A stretch of 64,000 nt of DNA from Montifringilla adamsi (lineage: Eukaryota > Chordata > Aves > Passeriformes > Passeridae), in contig JAGGNK010006482.1 in assembly GCA_017590115.1 (NCBI GenBank), positions 682,001-746,000 on the forward strand. The letters run 5' to 3'. Position numbers and translations under genes: made by a program. Positions 11,841 through 26,418 of the stretch are shown here, in pieces; positions within the stretch are counted from its first letter, which is position 1, and each line of letters starts with the position of its first letter. A model generated the notes under the pieces. The model saw only the letters and a list, made by a program, of their open reading frames with translations. It had not been told where the DNA came from and did not search any database.

Positions 11841-14093
11841 GTGAGGGCTCCATGCAGGGCCACCAGCTGCCCCAGGGCACTGCCTGGCCTGGGGGCCGTG
11901 GGCTAGGGCAGCCAGTGTGCTGTGGGATGTGAAATTCCCCATCTCTGTGTGGGCTGAGGGATCAAAGCAAGCGTAGCAGGGTGGATAAATGGGCTCCCTC
12001 TCCCAGGTAATGCACAGAACTGGCAAGTTGTGCAGTGGGTGGGAGGCAGATGGGTCCCCTGATGTTCAGGGCTGACAGGGGTACCTGTACAGGCACTGGC
12101 ATGGGAAGGGCTGGTACTGGGACACATGGGAACCTCCCCAGGACCTTAAACACTGCCTGCAGCCACTGCTATTGGCCTGTGAGGGTGTAGGAGTAATAAC
12201 TGAGCACTTCAGGTGATTTCATGTCAAATGTGCTGTTTATGTCAAATTAGTGCCTTTGTTTAAACAGAAACACTTGAAGCCCTAGGATTTGAATAATGAC
12301 TTACCTTCACTTACCTACACATCTTGCTGATCTATATCCAGTGTATACATAAGCTGTGCAGACAGCCATTGTCAGCATAATTAACACTTCAAAAGCAGTT
12401 GAGGGTGTGTTTTGCTTAGGATTCATTTTTCTGGCTTATTGGCTGCTGGGTTTTTAAAAAATTATATATAATTTAGTAAATATTCGAGGTGGAAGTTTTG
12501 TATGTCATGTTTTTCATTTCACTTTGTTAAAAAGGGTTTTGTTCTTGCTTCTGGGGAACACATCAGGATGATGGATATCCTGTCAAAGCTTGTACTTTCA
12601 CTATATTACACTTTCATTTGAGAAGGTCACTGGTTGCTTCTTTAGATCTGTCACTCTCTTGTCCTTATAATTCAAGCCACTTCCTACATGCCTGGTTACT
12701 TGGTTGTGTGTTTCAGTCTCCAAAATATAGAACATTTAGCAGAATGAGGAAAGCCTTTTACCTTTCAGACAGCATTTTTACTCAAGGGGATAATATTGGT
12801 CAAAATTTGCTTTAGCATGCTTAGACAAATTAGTCTGGGATAATGAAGCTGCAAAATGAGCGTCACCAGGCAATGCTGCCCCTTGTCAGAGTAATGCAGA
12901 AGTGTTAATTATTTAATCAAAACAAAATGTACCCATCTCTGAGTTCCTGGGCACACTGGGATGGTGATTCAGGCACAGCCTCTGCACAGGATGTTCACAC
13001 AGGCTCTACTTGCTGCTGAGCCTCTGACTCTGCTCCCTTATCACACATCAGGGGCTGTGCTGTGCTCACGGATTCCTGCAGCTGAGCTCTCTCTTCTTCC
13101 AGTGACCAACAGTGTATGTATAACCTCTGCCACTGGAAATTCTTACCCCAAACAGTTTTGTAAAAGCCACAGCTCTAACTTGGCTTTTTGCACATCTGCA
13201 AGGTCTTGTTTGAGGGGCCAGTCACTGCCTGGGTCACGGGCAGAGTTCCAGGTCCTTTGGTGTGACACAGCCCTGTAGGGATTGCAAAGGAGCTGCTCTT
13301 CCCCTGCTGAGGGCTTGGCCCTGTGTGTGGATATTAACAAATGTTCAGATTGCAGTTTTGTGTGAATGCGTTTTAATGTTACAAAACCTGATTTCTTTAT
13401 TTTGTGCCCAAAGATACTGAAGTATCTTTTTATTAATTTGCTAGAGGAAAGCATAAATTGACAAAGGAAAAGCTTGATAGGTTTGGTTGTGTATTTTGAA
13501 GTTTTTCTTCTGACCCTCTATTTCTGAATTTCCCCCTTGTTTCTCCATGCTCTCAGCTGTGACTGAGGAATGAACCTGAACTGCAGTGTCTGCCTCTCTT
13601 AAGTCCCTGTTGTGACTCTCTCAAGGTGCTTTGGTCTGGATTTACAATTGCAGTGTGTCATGGAGCTGCTTTCAGTTGATTTTAATCACATGAAACACAT
13701 CAAAATGAGGCAAAAGATCTGAGGCCTCTCTTCCCCCCAGAGGCTTTGCAGTGGCATCTCAGCAGGCACAGTTGGTGTGTGTCTTGTGCTATGAAAGGGT
13801 CAGGCAGTGGCAGGGTCAAGGCAACCTCTGGCTGAATGCAGCTCCTGTTTGCTGGAGTTCTTTGTGCCTTGTTCAGCTCCAGCCATCTGTCACCAAGGGA
13901 TGCGCAGCCAAGTACCCTGTGTGGCTCCAAATGGAGTCTGACCTTTGTTTCAGGAGTTCTGAGGTTTATTCCTGGAAAAAAGTGGGCATGGAGAAGGGGA
14001 GAAGTCTTGTGATGGTGGGTTGGTGCTGTGTGACAGATTACTGCTGCTCCTCTGCCTGTCAGGATAGTGCAGGAGGCTTTTGGAAATTGTGGA

Positions 14094-14665
14094 GCCAGTC
14101 CTGAGCCACTCCTGAGCCATTCCTGAGCCACTCCTGAGCCATTCCTGAGCCCCTCCTGAGCCACTTCTGAGCCAGTCCTGAGCCATTCCTGAGCCACTCC
14201 TGAGCCACTCCTGAGCCACTCCTGAGCCACTCCTGAGCCATTCCAGAGCCAGTCCAGAGCCATTCCTGAGCCACTCCTGAGCCATTCTTGAGTCACTCCT
14301 GAGCCATTCCTGAGCCACTCCTGAGCCATTCCTGAGCCACTCCTGAGCCATTCCTGAGCCATTCCTGAGCCTCTCCTGAGCCAGTCCTGAGCCATTCTTG
14401 AGCCATTCCTGAGCCACTCCTGAGCCACTCCTGAGCCATTCCTGAGTCTCTCCTGAGCCAGTCCTGAGCCACTCCAGAGCCACTCCTGAGCCATTCCTGA
14501 GCCATTCCTGAGCCACTCCTGAGCCACTCCAGAGCTAGTCCTGAGCCACTCCTGAGCCATTCCTGAGTCTCTCCTGAGCCAGTCCTGAGCCACTCCAGAG
14601 CCACTCCTGAGCCATTCCTGAGCCATTCCTGAGCCACTCCTGAGCCACTCCTGAGCCATTCCCAC
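14094..14665. repeat. 11-bp minisatellite (GCCAYTCCTGA), about 52 units
   Basis: The unit GCCACTCCTGA or GCCATTCCTGA, with GCCAGTCCTGA variants, repeats from 14094 to 14665. The first and last units are exactly in phase (51 x 11 bp apart). A higher-order repeat of 121 bp (11 units) is visible, marked by the variant GAGTCTCTCC near 14444 and 14565. On the minus strand three units make an 11-residue peptide repeat (MAQEWLRSGSG type) and all three frames stay open. It lies in a CLIP2 intron. Confidence 0.95.
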
Positions 14666-17600
14666 CTGGAAGGTGAGAACAGAGCACAGTGGGGTTGGTT
14701 AAACAGCGTGGGCTGGGTGTGTAGCAGTGGTTGGGCTGTAGTGTTTTCTCTGTAGTTGCCCCTTCTCACTCAGTGCGTGCTCAGGAGCTCTGTCCCTGCA
14801 TGGCTGCACTGCTCTTCCTCCTGCAGATCTCCCCAGAAGTCCGGCCAGCTGCCTCTTGCTGCTCTCCTTTCCAAAGGTGACCAGTGAGCAAAGTGTGCAT
14901 CCCCAAATCCTGTCTGCCCTTCTCTGAGAGCAGCAGCATCTCTGCTGGCTGTGGGGCCCAGCCACAGCACAGTCAGGGATTCAGCCTTTGGTAGGGGAAA
15001 ACTACGAGAGAAAATACTCTTTTTTTATGCTAAAGTGGTTAAAATCTATTCCAGAGCCAAGTGTCCACATCACTGAAACCTTAACCATGGCAGGCAGTGA
15101 TGTAATTTTGGGGATGCCTGCAGCCAAAGAATCTGGTGGTAGATGGCTGTGGAAGCTGGATTTCGTTACATTTCCTGGGATTGGTCAGGTCTGGGCCATG
15201 AGGCTTTACATGAGGTCTTGAAGTTGTAAGAAGGAGTCTCTGTGTGAGGTGTTTGGGAAGCCCTGCAGAAGCCATGAGCTCCATGAGCTGTGTCTGTCAC
15301 TGAAAGTGCTTCCTGGGAGGCTGACAAGGTTTTCCTGACTCCACAAAAATTCATTACATGCCCCTGAACTGCTGCCTTACTCCTTGCCTCTGCACTTACC
15401 CTCCTCTTGCCAGAAAAGCCAAGGAGATGTCTGCATTTTCTGGAGCTTGATGCAAGAAAACCAGAGTGGTTTGAGTTACAAAATACAGAGCTGCAACACT
15501 CATCTATATGAATTTGCTACCTTGGTGGAGGATAGAAACCTCAAAATCCTGAAATGTAGTTGCAGAAGAGAGCCATAAATCTAGCACAGCCCAGAATTAA
15601 CCTGCAGCAGTGCCCAGTCTGTTGTCTCTGAGAAGTTCCTTGGCTCTGGGAGCTGGGGGCTGGCTCAGAAAGACCCCAGAAGGGAATATCTCGTTCAGAT
15701 TGCCTGTTAAGAGAAGGTGCCTGTTCTCCAGTTGTACCTAAGATATGTCAGAGCTGCAAATGAATTTTTAAAAGCTTACACTTTGATCCTCTTCCCCTCC
15801 CATAAGTTTATCCATCTTGTGGAGGTACTTCCCTTTATTCTCACTCTGGAATACACAAAGTTGCTTTGATTTCTCCTTTCTCTTTCCCCCAGTGTCCTGT
15901 TCATATTCTTTTGTAGAAACTCAAGTGTCTCTTATCTGTCTCTCATTTCTCTCTTCCTTCCCCAGGCGTGGAGATTCCTCTTCCACATTTCCATGTACTC
16001 CTGGCAGCTCACATTTTATGTGCCAGAAAGAGGGTCAGTGCAGGTGGGAGCTGCTGTGAGTGCATGTCTGTAGAATTCACAGTTCATGGCTGGAGGTTTC
16101 TGCAGAGACCAAATGTAGTCACAGTGAGCCAGCCTGTCACACATGCTGGATCAGAGTTATTTCTCCTGAAAACGTTCAGAGTCAGCTCTGCTCATGGGAT
16201 GTGCTGTGTCCTCCTTGAACTTTCCTTGAGTGGAGAGTTGTGTCTCCTTACCTGAGCTGGTGCTTTCACAGAGCCATTAGGAATAAGAGCTTTTGTGGGG
16301 GTGCTCTGGCTTAGGTACATTGCCTTGCTGTGGTTGTGGGCTTTTTAAAAAAAAATAACAGAAATTGCCATTTCCTCTGAAAGTCAGTGGGGAACTGGCA
16401 GCTGACATGGACTCCTGGAAGAAATTAGCCTTGAGTAATGTCCATGCTGGCTATCCCCCTCCCTTCTCTCCTGTAAAACTGGAACAATGGAAAAAATAAG
16501 TTCTGCTGCTTTGCAGTAACTATTTTCCTTAACCAGACTGAAAATTCATCTCTAGCTGCCTTAGGAGAGCATTTCCCACAAATGTGTTGGCTTATTTCCC
16601 ATGTTTCAAGTGCAGAAAGTCACTGCTCTTGACCCCACATTGAGGAGGGCTTTCTGTGCTGAAGGTGTGGGTCATGGGTAAAGGACTCAATATAATATTT
16701 GGATTTCTTGTTACAAAGCTCATATGTCTCAGTTCCTTTCCCACCCTCCTTCTGGAAAAGCCTGCTTTTGCAAGATGGGAAGAGAATGGAAGCTGTGATG
16801 AATGGGCCCACAGAGCCCTCCCAGCTGGTGGGACAGGTGAAAGCTGCTGGGAGGAGAAGCATTCACATTTCAGAGTGGGTTTTGTCTGCTCAGAGCAGTG
16901 TTGGAGTGACGTGGTTGGGGGAGAAATTTGCCTTTCATACTTCATTTGGCTGTCAGCTGGCTGTAGTGTTTGTTTATGGTTCTTAAATCTCTTGTTCAAT
17001 TTAAAAAAATCTAGCAAAAGACAGAGGACAAAAGAAGTACTTGTATTGCAGATGGGGCTGGGCAACACTGAGACTTCAGTGCTGGAGGCAAAAAAAGCCC
17101 AAACTTATTAAGTTTTTCTGTGAGACTTATGTGCATCCAGTCAGAATCTAGAGTAGACCTTGGGTTTTACAGATGGATCCTGTCTTTCTGAATGGGCAAG
17201 TGCAAGTATCTGTCACATTAATTTCATATTTAGGCATGCTAACAATATCAAAACTGTTTTTCAGCAGTTACCTAGTTTTATTGCCAAAAACTATGCTTTG
17301 AGAGCTAAACTATACAGCATATTGCTGGGAGCCTGGCAATGCCTTCTTGCTTTCATGTAAGTGTACATGCATTATTTTTCATGAAGAATAAATGCACAAG
17401 GCTAATAATGCTGGCATAGTGTCTGCTTCTGCAAACACTGTGTGTTGCTTTTGTTCACTAAAAATAAGAGTGAAGCAGACTGGAACGTTCCCAGGGCCGT
17501 TAAAGAGAATGGGATGACTGGCTCCTTAGGGTAATTAAACTAAAATATGCTGTAATGAGGGTTTGATAAGGCTGAGCTGGGTGTTGGGTCCTGGTTAGTT

Positions 17601-18629
17601 GCATTTGGGGTTTGGGTACTGATGGGCTGAGGCTGGTCCCTCCTGGTCACTGCTGTGCCCAGGGCTGAGTTTGCATGATGGGGTTAACTTTTCTTTTGAA
17701 ATTTGTTTTCTAGAAATGTGATTATGCTCTGAGGGTTGCTACTAGTGTGGCACTCAGCAATTCTGTGGCCAAGTCTCTTTTGATCTGTACCTGCCTCAGT
17801 TCTGCTGGAGGATCCTCAATCTCAACACCACCTTAGCTCTGCTGAGCATCTACTGCCTTGCTCTTGCCTTTCCCAGTGGAAAATCTTCATTCCTTTTTAT
17901 TTATCTGCCAGTGTTAACAGCAACATCTTGGTAAATTAACCTGGAAATCAGTTGTTCGCCCCTCGAGTTTCTCAGGATATTTTTTAGGTTAAATTGGCTG
18001 GATGCATAGCAGTAAGAAGCAATTTCTGTGGCTTCTAGAATTTTCTGTGGTAAAAAACAGAGGGAGGGATGTTGTCCTTCATGGGGAATTTATGCCTCTG
18101 TATCAAGAGAGAACTTGGGGAGGTTGTTCTCAGGTAATTACTGATGGTTTGGTGGCATCTTAGCACAGGCTTTTTTTATAAAGCTGCAAGAAACTGCTGA
18201 GGCTCTCTGATTTTGTATCAGTCTATTAATTCTAATTTCCAAATAAATATTAAAGACACTAAACCACTGTTTTGCCTGCAACAAAAGAAATAGGATTGTA
18301 ATGTCCAGAGCAGCTGATTGACTGGCACAGCCATAGGGACCTAATTCTTGTCTGTTCAAAGGCTTTGTGCCTCTTGATTAATATTAACTTGGGCTGTTGT
18401 GTGCTGGTGAATTGAGAGAGAAGACCCCACATCACAGGGCCAGAGGCTGCTATTATTTCCAGCAAACATTTGGTTTTGCTGTTTTGCATCAGGCCTCATG
18501 GAGTGATTGGTGTTGTCAGCTCCCAGCTGAGTGCTGTCCTCAATTAAATCCACGCTGCAAGCCTGGGGTGGGATTAGTGATCCTGCTGGAAATGTGTCAT
18601 TGCTGGTGGTGAAGTTTGATTAGCTCTGT

Positions 18630-18952
18630 CTACAACTCCCTGAAAGGTGGCTGTGCTCAGGTGAGGGTTGGTCTCTTTCTCCAGACAACAACTGTCAGAA
18701 CGAGGGGTCCCAGTCTCAAGCTGTGCCAGGGGAAATAGAGGTTGGATATTAGGAAGAAGTTTTTCACAGAAAGAGTGATAAAATATTGGAATGGTCTGCC
18801 TGGGGAGGTGGTGCAGTCACCATCCCTGGGTGTGTTTAACCAAGCCTGGATGTGGCACTTGGTACCAGGGTTCAGTTAGGGTGTTGGGGCTGGGTTGGAC
18901 TTGATGATCTTGAAGGTCTCTTCCATCCTGGTTATTCTGTGATTCTGTGATT
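18630..18952 (+). mobile_element. CR1 LINE fragment with terminal ATTCTGTG repeats
   Basis: Contains CTGAAAGGTGGCTGTGCTCA, TCTTTCTCCAGACAACA, TGGTCTGCCTGGGGAGGTGG and GGTTGGACTTGATGATCTTG, and ends in tandem ATTCTGTG. These are the standard 3'-end words of bird CR1. It is truncated at the 5' side, as most copies are. Confidence 0.9.
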
Positions 18953-21900
18953 TATGTTAACGGCTCTGTATGCACAGTGTCCTCAGTTCCTTGGGGAATG
19001 AGGAGGTTGAGGTGCCAGTGAGGTGTCTGAGGATCAAATGCCTGTGTGACAGTGTCAGCAGATCAGCACTGCATCAGTAGCCAGAGCTGCAGGATCCGGG
19101 TCTGCACAGGCAGTCACCTGGTCAGGGAGTTAACAGGTGTCTGAAAGAAAACAAGATTGTTTTCAGGGGCTGAACAGGAAAAACTGCAGCTGAGAGTTGC
19201 TGTTTTGCTGATCCAGGGCTGAGGTGCAGCTGAGGAGTGGGAGCTGCAGCAGGCACGGGAGCAGCCCTGCTGAGGGATCAGAGCCTGAGTGTGTCCCCTC
19301 ACCACTGCTGGGGTTTGGCTGAAGTGCCCTGTGTGGGGGTCCCTCCATCCAAATCAGTCACTCATGGACATAGATGCTGTCACGAGACCCTGCATATTTG
19401 TTCTCATCCTCGTGGCATATCCTGTGCCAAAGTTTTCTGGCTTGGTTGTGGACCAACCCCTTGGCTATTTGCATCAGGCTTTTATTCAGCTCACAGGAGC
19501 CTCTCATGAGCTGCTCTGCCTGCCATCCTGCACTCTGAAATACCTCTTGTACTGGGGTTTTTGAAGGTGGTGGTTCTTCCACCCTTTGTGGTGCCCCTCC
19601 TGAAGGGAAGACGTACCTTTGGTGGCATTCCTCTCCCAAGAAGTGATTCAGTGCATTCCAGGCAATATAAAAAGGGCATTGAATCAATCTTAGTTTTACC
19701 AGCTTTACAAGTAACATATAGAGATAACTGTGAGTCTGATTTTAATTGTCTTAATGATTAGATACTCTTAGAAGGATTTGATGTAGTTAATCCTTAATGT
19801 TCAGCTCATTCATTGTGGGTGAGGCATGAGCGCACAGCAAAGACATATGGAGGTCAGACACCCTCCTGCTCTCTCTGTCTGTAGCTCTTCACAGAGCAGC
19901 AGGGAAAGAAAATCTGCTTCCCACAGATGTTCAGCTTATGGAGGTTGCAATATAATGAACTGAATCCTATTCAGATGGGCTGGGTAAGCCTGGAGTGGCA
20001 TCACTGTGGTTGTGCTTATGCCCATCAGAGCAGGGATGCAGCTTTGGGGTGGGATCTGCTCCTGCATGCTCTGCCTCCAACAACTGCACTAATCCAGCTA
20101 GAGGAGATTAATCATTAAAGGCCTGAGCCAATATTCATTGAAATTAAAGGAAAGATTCCCTTTGGCATAGATAATCTGCAGAATTCAACTGGCATCAGAT
20201 TGTTGGTGCGTAATATTTGCTACAGGTTGGAATTAACCAGGACACACTGACCCTGCATGTGAGCATCTTCCTTGCAAGCAGTCTAGTAGGTGACTTGATC
20301 TCCACAAAAGCCTTAAAACATTTAGAATACAAATATTATTCTCTATTTATTTCAAGTTCAATAGGATATTTATTTTTAATGAAGATGCTAGTAAGTAAAT
20401 TAATATCCTGTTCCCATAAAAGAGATAAACTGGTTTTTATGCAGGAGTGAGAACTGTAGGAAAACACTGTTTATCACAATACTCACTCTAAAATAATAAG
20501 AGTTGTCAAAACTGAGCTGCCTGTGACTTCAGCAGCTCTATTCAAAATACAGTTGCTGGTCTCTCTGCTACAAAATGTGTTTGGCACTGCTGTTTTCCAG
20601 CACAGTAAATGTGTGTCCTGTGTGCTCCATCTGCACTGTGGACCAGAGGATGCAGCAGAGCACTGCACTCCATGCATGTGTCTGCAGAATTCTTTGTGAG
20701 AAAGGAAATGTTTGTGAATGGGGATTTTTAAATGGTCTCAGAGGAAGGCAGTGATGAACTTAGCCATGAGTACCTCTTCAAAGCTGAACCTGCCCAAGGT
20801 TCAGGAGTTAATTTGCGTGAGGTAGTGCACTGCCAGTGCTCCAGCTGTAGGACAGCAGGAGTTAACTCTGCTGCAGGACTGTTCCCAGTCTGCCTGAGGA
20901 ATTCCTACCAAGCAGGAGCTGTAAGTCACTCTCACCTTCTGTAACCATCAGCTCCTGTGCACACGTGAAACCTCTCTGTACTAGACTCTGTCTCACCACC
21001 TCCTGTAAAGCTTGAAGGCTGTGACAAATTATTACAAGTATTACCCATGTTTTACACCAAAGACAACTTAAACAAGTAGGTCTTGCCCATGTCATCCTGT
21101 AAGAGGTGAAAGTGGAAGTTATCTTGGCCAGCAGATTTTTCTGGCCTTTTGTCCTCCCAGTCCTGGCACAGGAGCAGCAGCTCCCTCTCTGATGCAGCTT
21201 CCCCTCATCCTTTCCAGTGACTGAAGTGTTGTGTCTGTACACATTAGTGCCTTTGGAATTTGGCTGAGGGTGTGCAGTCGTGGAGCTATAGGGTAACTTT
21301 ATGTCCTGCACATGCCTGTCTTATTTCACACTTAAATCTGCACAGTTCTTTAGGATTCACGTCCCTGAAGACCTCAGGAGCCTTTTTTATTGCTGTATAA
21401 CTGATTTCACAGAAATACTTTCTAAAGAATATTTTATTTGGAGGTATTTGCTCAGAAAAAAAAAATCTTGCCAGAAATGGGAAGGGTTTGATGGAGATTT
21501 GAACAGAAGAATTTCAGGTGAAGATGATATGATGTTGAGAAAATTCTGAACCCTCAAAAGGGCTTGGGGGTATCATCCTCAGCGACTGGCTCTGTCCTGG
21601 CTGGGTGTTCAGAAGATAAAAGCCTAAAACGGATCATCTGATAAAGTGATGAAGAAGTGGCATGAGAGAGAGTCATGGTCCACATGTGAGCAAGGTGTGC
21701 ACTGTACTAGTGAGGTGTGCTGGGATGGGAGCAGAGTGTGTGCTCAGGGTGCCCAGTGGGGCCTGTGCTCCGTGTTCAGTGCAGCTCAACTCATCAGCTC
21801 CCAAGCTTTGTCTGTGATCTCTCATTTCACATCATCAATTTCCCCAGCACCCCTCCTGGAATGGTGTAAGATGTCATTTCTCGTGGTCACTGAGGCTTAG

Positions 21901-24900
21901 ATCACTTGGGTTTGAGAACACTTGCTGTGTTTGTATCATAGCTCATGTGTTTTAGGATCAGATCTGCATCATGGTCATGTTTACTTTCAAAAAAAAAAAG
22001 AAAAAAAAAGACATCCACTGCAAATAGGTGACTTGGCTTTTCTGCAAACGATGCCTGTTCATGAACATCTCATTGCCTTTTGAACTGGATACTTAGCTGT
22101 TAAAGCCAGGTATTTGGAATGAAGTAGATGAGTCAGTGTTAATCTGCTCTCAAATATCCTTTTTATTAGATTAGGCAAAGCAGAGCCAGCCCAGCACACT
22201 CTGCACTCTGTGTAGCTGTGTACAATCAGCCCATTGTGTGCTGGCAGCCTGCTCTGTGCATGGATGTATGGCTGTAGGAATAAATGGCTGAAGGAGGGAT
22301 GAATCAAAGCTGTGTTTAGCACAGTGCAGCCCCGGGATTGTGCCCAAGTTTGCTTGGCAGTTTTGAGGTGGTCATTTTACCTCTGCTATAGTTCCTCTGA
22401 GATCCTGGGGTGCTGCAGGAATCTCCCTCTTTCAGGTGGATGACTCAAAGAGATGGTGCAATGGTACTGATGTTCATGTTTCTACTGAGGAGGGGGAAAA
22501 ACTACATACAAGGGAGAAAGAATGTGCTTGTCTGTCTGCTGGTACCATCCCAGTGGCTCAGACTCTGCTGTTTCTCAGCACAGCTGGTCACACTGAAACC
22601 CAGCCTCTCAGCATGCAGATAAGGAGCCAACAAAGCATCCTCCTTCCTTCTTGTATGTCAGCTTTAAGTTTTTCTACTTCTCCCCTCTAGAGTAGCTGCA
22701 GACAGGGCATGAGGAACTGTGGCTGCAGGCTGGCAGCTCTTCTAAAGAGCAATTGCTGTGAAGATTATCCCAACTCCTGCCACAGGGAAGAAGAGCAAAG
22801 TAAAATCAGAAAGTGAGAGAAAAGCTTGTGGCTGTACCAAAGAAATATTTCTGAGATTCAGCAGGTAGAAATGAGAAGTGGTTATCTGTCAAGGGAGGAG
22901 GAGTGAGGAAGATCTTACTGCTGTGCTGTGCTGCTACACGTCTAGCCCTTCTCATGGGGAGATTCCATGGTGCCAGGAGAGCACTCTCTGCCTGGGCTTC
23001 CATTTGCACAAATGTACCAAGGATGCCTTGAGCCTGAGCTGGGGGAGGAGTGCCTCTGCAGTGCTCAAAGTGCAGTGGGAGCACAGGTACGAGTGGCACA
23101 GCTCTTCACCTGTCACACCAGGGGAAATACCGCTCTGCTCTGAGCTAATCTGACCTGGCTGGGGTGAGCAGGTCACTGAGCGCTCTGAGGATATACCAGG
23201 ATTGTTCCATGGCTGGAGTGAATACTGTGCCCACAGGCAGTCTGTGCCAAAGTTGGAGTCAAACTAGACTGTCTCCTGTCATTTAGCTTTTCTTTCCCAT
23301 GGATTGTTAGAGGTGCAATCTGCTTGTGCATGGCTGCTCAGGTTATGCCCTGTGAGTAAATACCCTGAGTTAGGCACACACAGCAATTTCTCCTGCATCT
23401 TGTTCCCAGTACAGGGAGCTGCTGGGATCCCCTAAACTGGCTCCAGTCTGATCAGACAGTAATAATTGCCTTCTGGACAAAGCCAGGCTCTTTTTTTGGT
23501 GCCTTCTCTTCTCCATTTGACTGGGACTGAGCTAATGCTATCATTTCTGAATGGCTAAGTCAGTGGCCTTTCTGTGTGCACCTGCTTGAGCAATGTACTG
23601 CTTGGCTGCTCATCTCAGTTGGTGCTGTAGGAATGATCCCAGAGTCCATCCAAGTGGGTTTTGTGTGGGAATGATGCCTGAGAAAAATTCCAATATGTAA
23701 AAGGCTGTGAAATTTCAAAACCCAGTTAGGTTTTCTGGTGGGGGGAAGGACTGTGCTTTACTTGTCTGCTCTTTACAGTGTTTGGTGCTCAAGATAACAG
23801 TCTTGGGACTGTTCCGAACTGGAGAAATTTGCTCTCTCTGTGCTAGTGCCCGTGTTCTGCCTGGGAAATCGTTTATAAATGTCTTATTAAAGACCTGTGT
23901 CTGCCTCCTTTTCTTTGTTTTTGTCATTGGATCAGCTCAGTGAGAGCAGCTGTCTTCACTTCCATCACAGCAGCCCCCAAGCCACACTTGTGCCGTGCAG
24001 ATTCCCACAGCCCAAGAACAGCAGACAGCTGTGCATGTGTGTGTGTGCTGGGCTTTGTGGGCACAGGGGCTCAGGCTGAGCTCCTTCTCGAGCTTCTCCA
24101 TGCTTCTTTGAAGAGAAAGGACTCCAGGAAATCAGCTTTGTGCTGGTTTTGTGGAGAAGCGAGCACACGGTGAGACTGCAGCGCTGCCGCGTGTGAGCTG
24201 GGCATCCCCTCGGGCTGCTACAAGGAGGCTCCCGTGCAGGGCAGGAGCCTTTCCTGTAAGTACCCCCTCCCCAGCTGCTGGTTTTGTTCTCATACGTTAC
24301 CCTGGGCTGCTTTCTAGTGCTCCTTTCTGCCCTGAAGTCTTTCATTACTTGCAGGGGTCAGTGGGAGGTAACCCAGTTTGGCTGTGGGGCTAGTGGGACA
24401 CAACTTAGTGAGTCTTTAGAGCTAGGGGCTTGCTTGTATAGAAAACTGTATTTTCTTGTCAGAATAAGTTATGGTGAATGAAGTGAATAATGCTTCCATG
24501 TAGAATATTCTCTAGTTGAAGTGATTTTGTTGTTTGTTTAAGGAAGAATGGAAACTGTTATTTTGTAATACAGCTTTTAACATACTAACCTGGTGTTTAT
24601 TAAATTCTAGTTTTGCAAATGTGTCTGTATGTTATTTCTAGAGATGAGGGGTGGCACGTGCTGAGGAAGAAGATATGGGTGCTCCAGTCTTTGTTAAACT
24701 TGCAAAGCTATTAAAGTTGTGGGATTTTTGTTTTCATTATTTCTGGTGAAAACAGGGTGCTTCTCCAGAGGTGTGATATATAGACCCTGTTTTAAGACTG
24801 AAAAATGTTAAATAGAGTGTTGAATAGTGAATGTTGAAAGAATATGGTTTTAAAAATAATAATTACATAAAAATTAAGACTGCAATTTTGAGATGAATAG

Positions 24901-26418
24901 ATCCATCCATATGCTGCAAGGTAATTATCCCTCAGTGAAAGAAACCTTGTGCATTTTCTGCTAGTCACTTGCCTCCCTTGTACTGCCAAACCCAGTCTGC
25001 TTTGCATATTTTGTTGAATACCGTTGTTTATTTGAAAAAAAAACAAACTTTAAATCCTCACACATAAATATATATCTTTGCTGTTTGTTTCTTTTCAGAA
25101 TTGTAGTGGATTTGATCTGGCATGGCAGGTAACCCCCCAGCTCCTCCATCCCTCCCGTCTCTAGCAGGCACCAGGAATGTTCCTCTCGCCAGTGGCAGGG
25201 CAGATTTTGTACCAGTCAGCATCTTGAATGAGACTTTATAAGAAAGCCTTTGTTTGGGGTGTCTGTGTGAGGCTCACTGCCCTTCCCAGCTGCCTCTCTG
25301 GAGGCAAATATTTGTCTCAAGGGGCATTCCCTTCCATTCAGTGCAAGACATCCTTGCAGTGGTCCTTACTGGGTTTTGCTTCTCATTCATAATTCTCATT
25401 CTTCCTGTCTTCCTCCTCACTGCAGTTTTATTTCTGGATACGCCTCCTCTCTTCAGAGGAGCTAAACACAGGGATGCTGAGGTTGTATCAGATTTAATAT
25501 CCACGCCATTGGGGTTATTCCTGGGAGCAGCAGGGCAGTAGATTTTCAGGGTGCCAGATGCAGAGCTTGCCTCTGTGCCAGATCACAGCCCCAGCTTTTC
25601 AGCTTTGAACTTGCAGAGCTTTCAGCCCTTGTTTCCAAGTCAGCCATAAATCTCTGGGGCTCCTTCCTCCCTCACTGTGCTGCCAGGCAGTTGGCCATTG
25701 TCTGCAAAGTGTTGCTTTTTCTCACAGGTACCCCTTCCCTCTCTGCTTCTGCCTCATCCTGCAGTGTGAAAGGGCTGTGATCAATCCTGCAGAAAACAGC
25801 TGCTTCATTGCTGTGCTCCGTAACTTGAATTTCCATGTGACAATGGGCTGGCTTTCACCTGATTGCTAACAGCATCACGTTTCTGTAATCCAGGTTGCTT
25901 TGAGAAGCTCAAATCCCCACGTGGTAACCTAGAAATTCCATGTGGCAAGGGCTCAGTGAGAGCTGTGGAGGCAGCAGGCACCAGCCCTTCTCCCACAGGA
26001 GTCTGTGCCTGTGTGGCTGCTGCTGATGCTGCCGAGGGAAGAATTCCTGACCCCTGCCAAGGTGGCAGCTCTGGAGGTGCAGCAGGCTGTGCATGCTTCT
26101 CTCTTGCCCAGCAGACAAGCTGCTGTGGGTGGAAGGGAGCAGATGCTGTGCACTGGCCTCCTCTGAGGGGAAGCTCTGATGGGCTCTGTTCTCCCTCAGT
26201 GCAGTTCTGCAGTGCTGTGCCTGGAGGTGAAATGGCCCTGCAGACCCAGAGAGCTCACAGTAACTGCGGTGTAAAGAGATGAGTAAAAGCCCTGCACCAG
26301 GAGCTGACAGCTGTGTGGCTGTAAGGATGAGGGCAGGCTGTCCTCCAGCCCACAGTGCAGGGTGGTGGGCTGTTGGGTGGGGAATCAACATAGACAATTC
26401 CACCAGAATCCAGTCAAG

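Noticed and set aside
13700..14665. 321-codon minus-strand open frame with MAQEWLRSGSG repeats
   Set aside because: It is produced by the 11-bp minisatellite, all three minus frames are open, and the unique C-terminal part resembles no protein and lies in a CLIP2 intron.
14094..14665. Regular short repeats as a CRISPR array
   Set aside because: Direct 11-bp tandem units without spacers in a vertebrate intron; it is a minisatellite.
24151..24260. Possible CpG island or alternative first exon in the large intron
   Set aside because: Only a handful of CpGs over about 100 bp and no recognisable alternative CLIP2 start.
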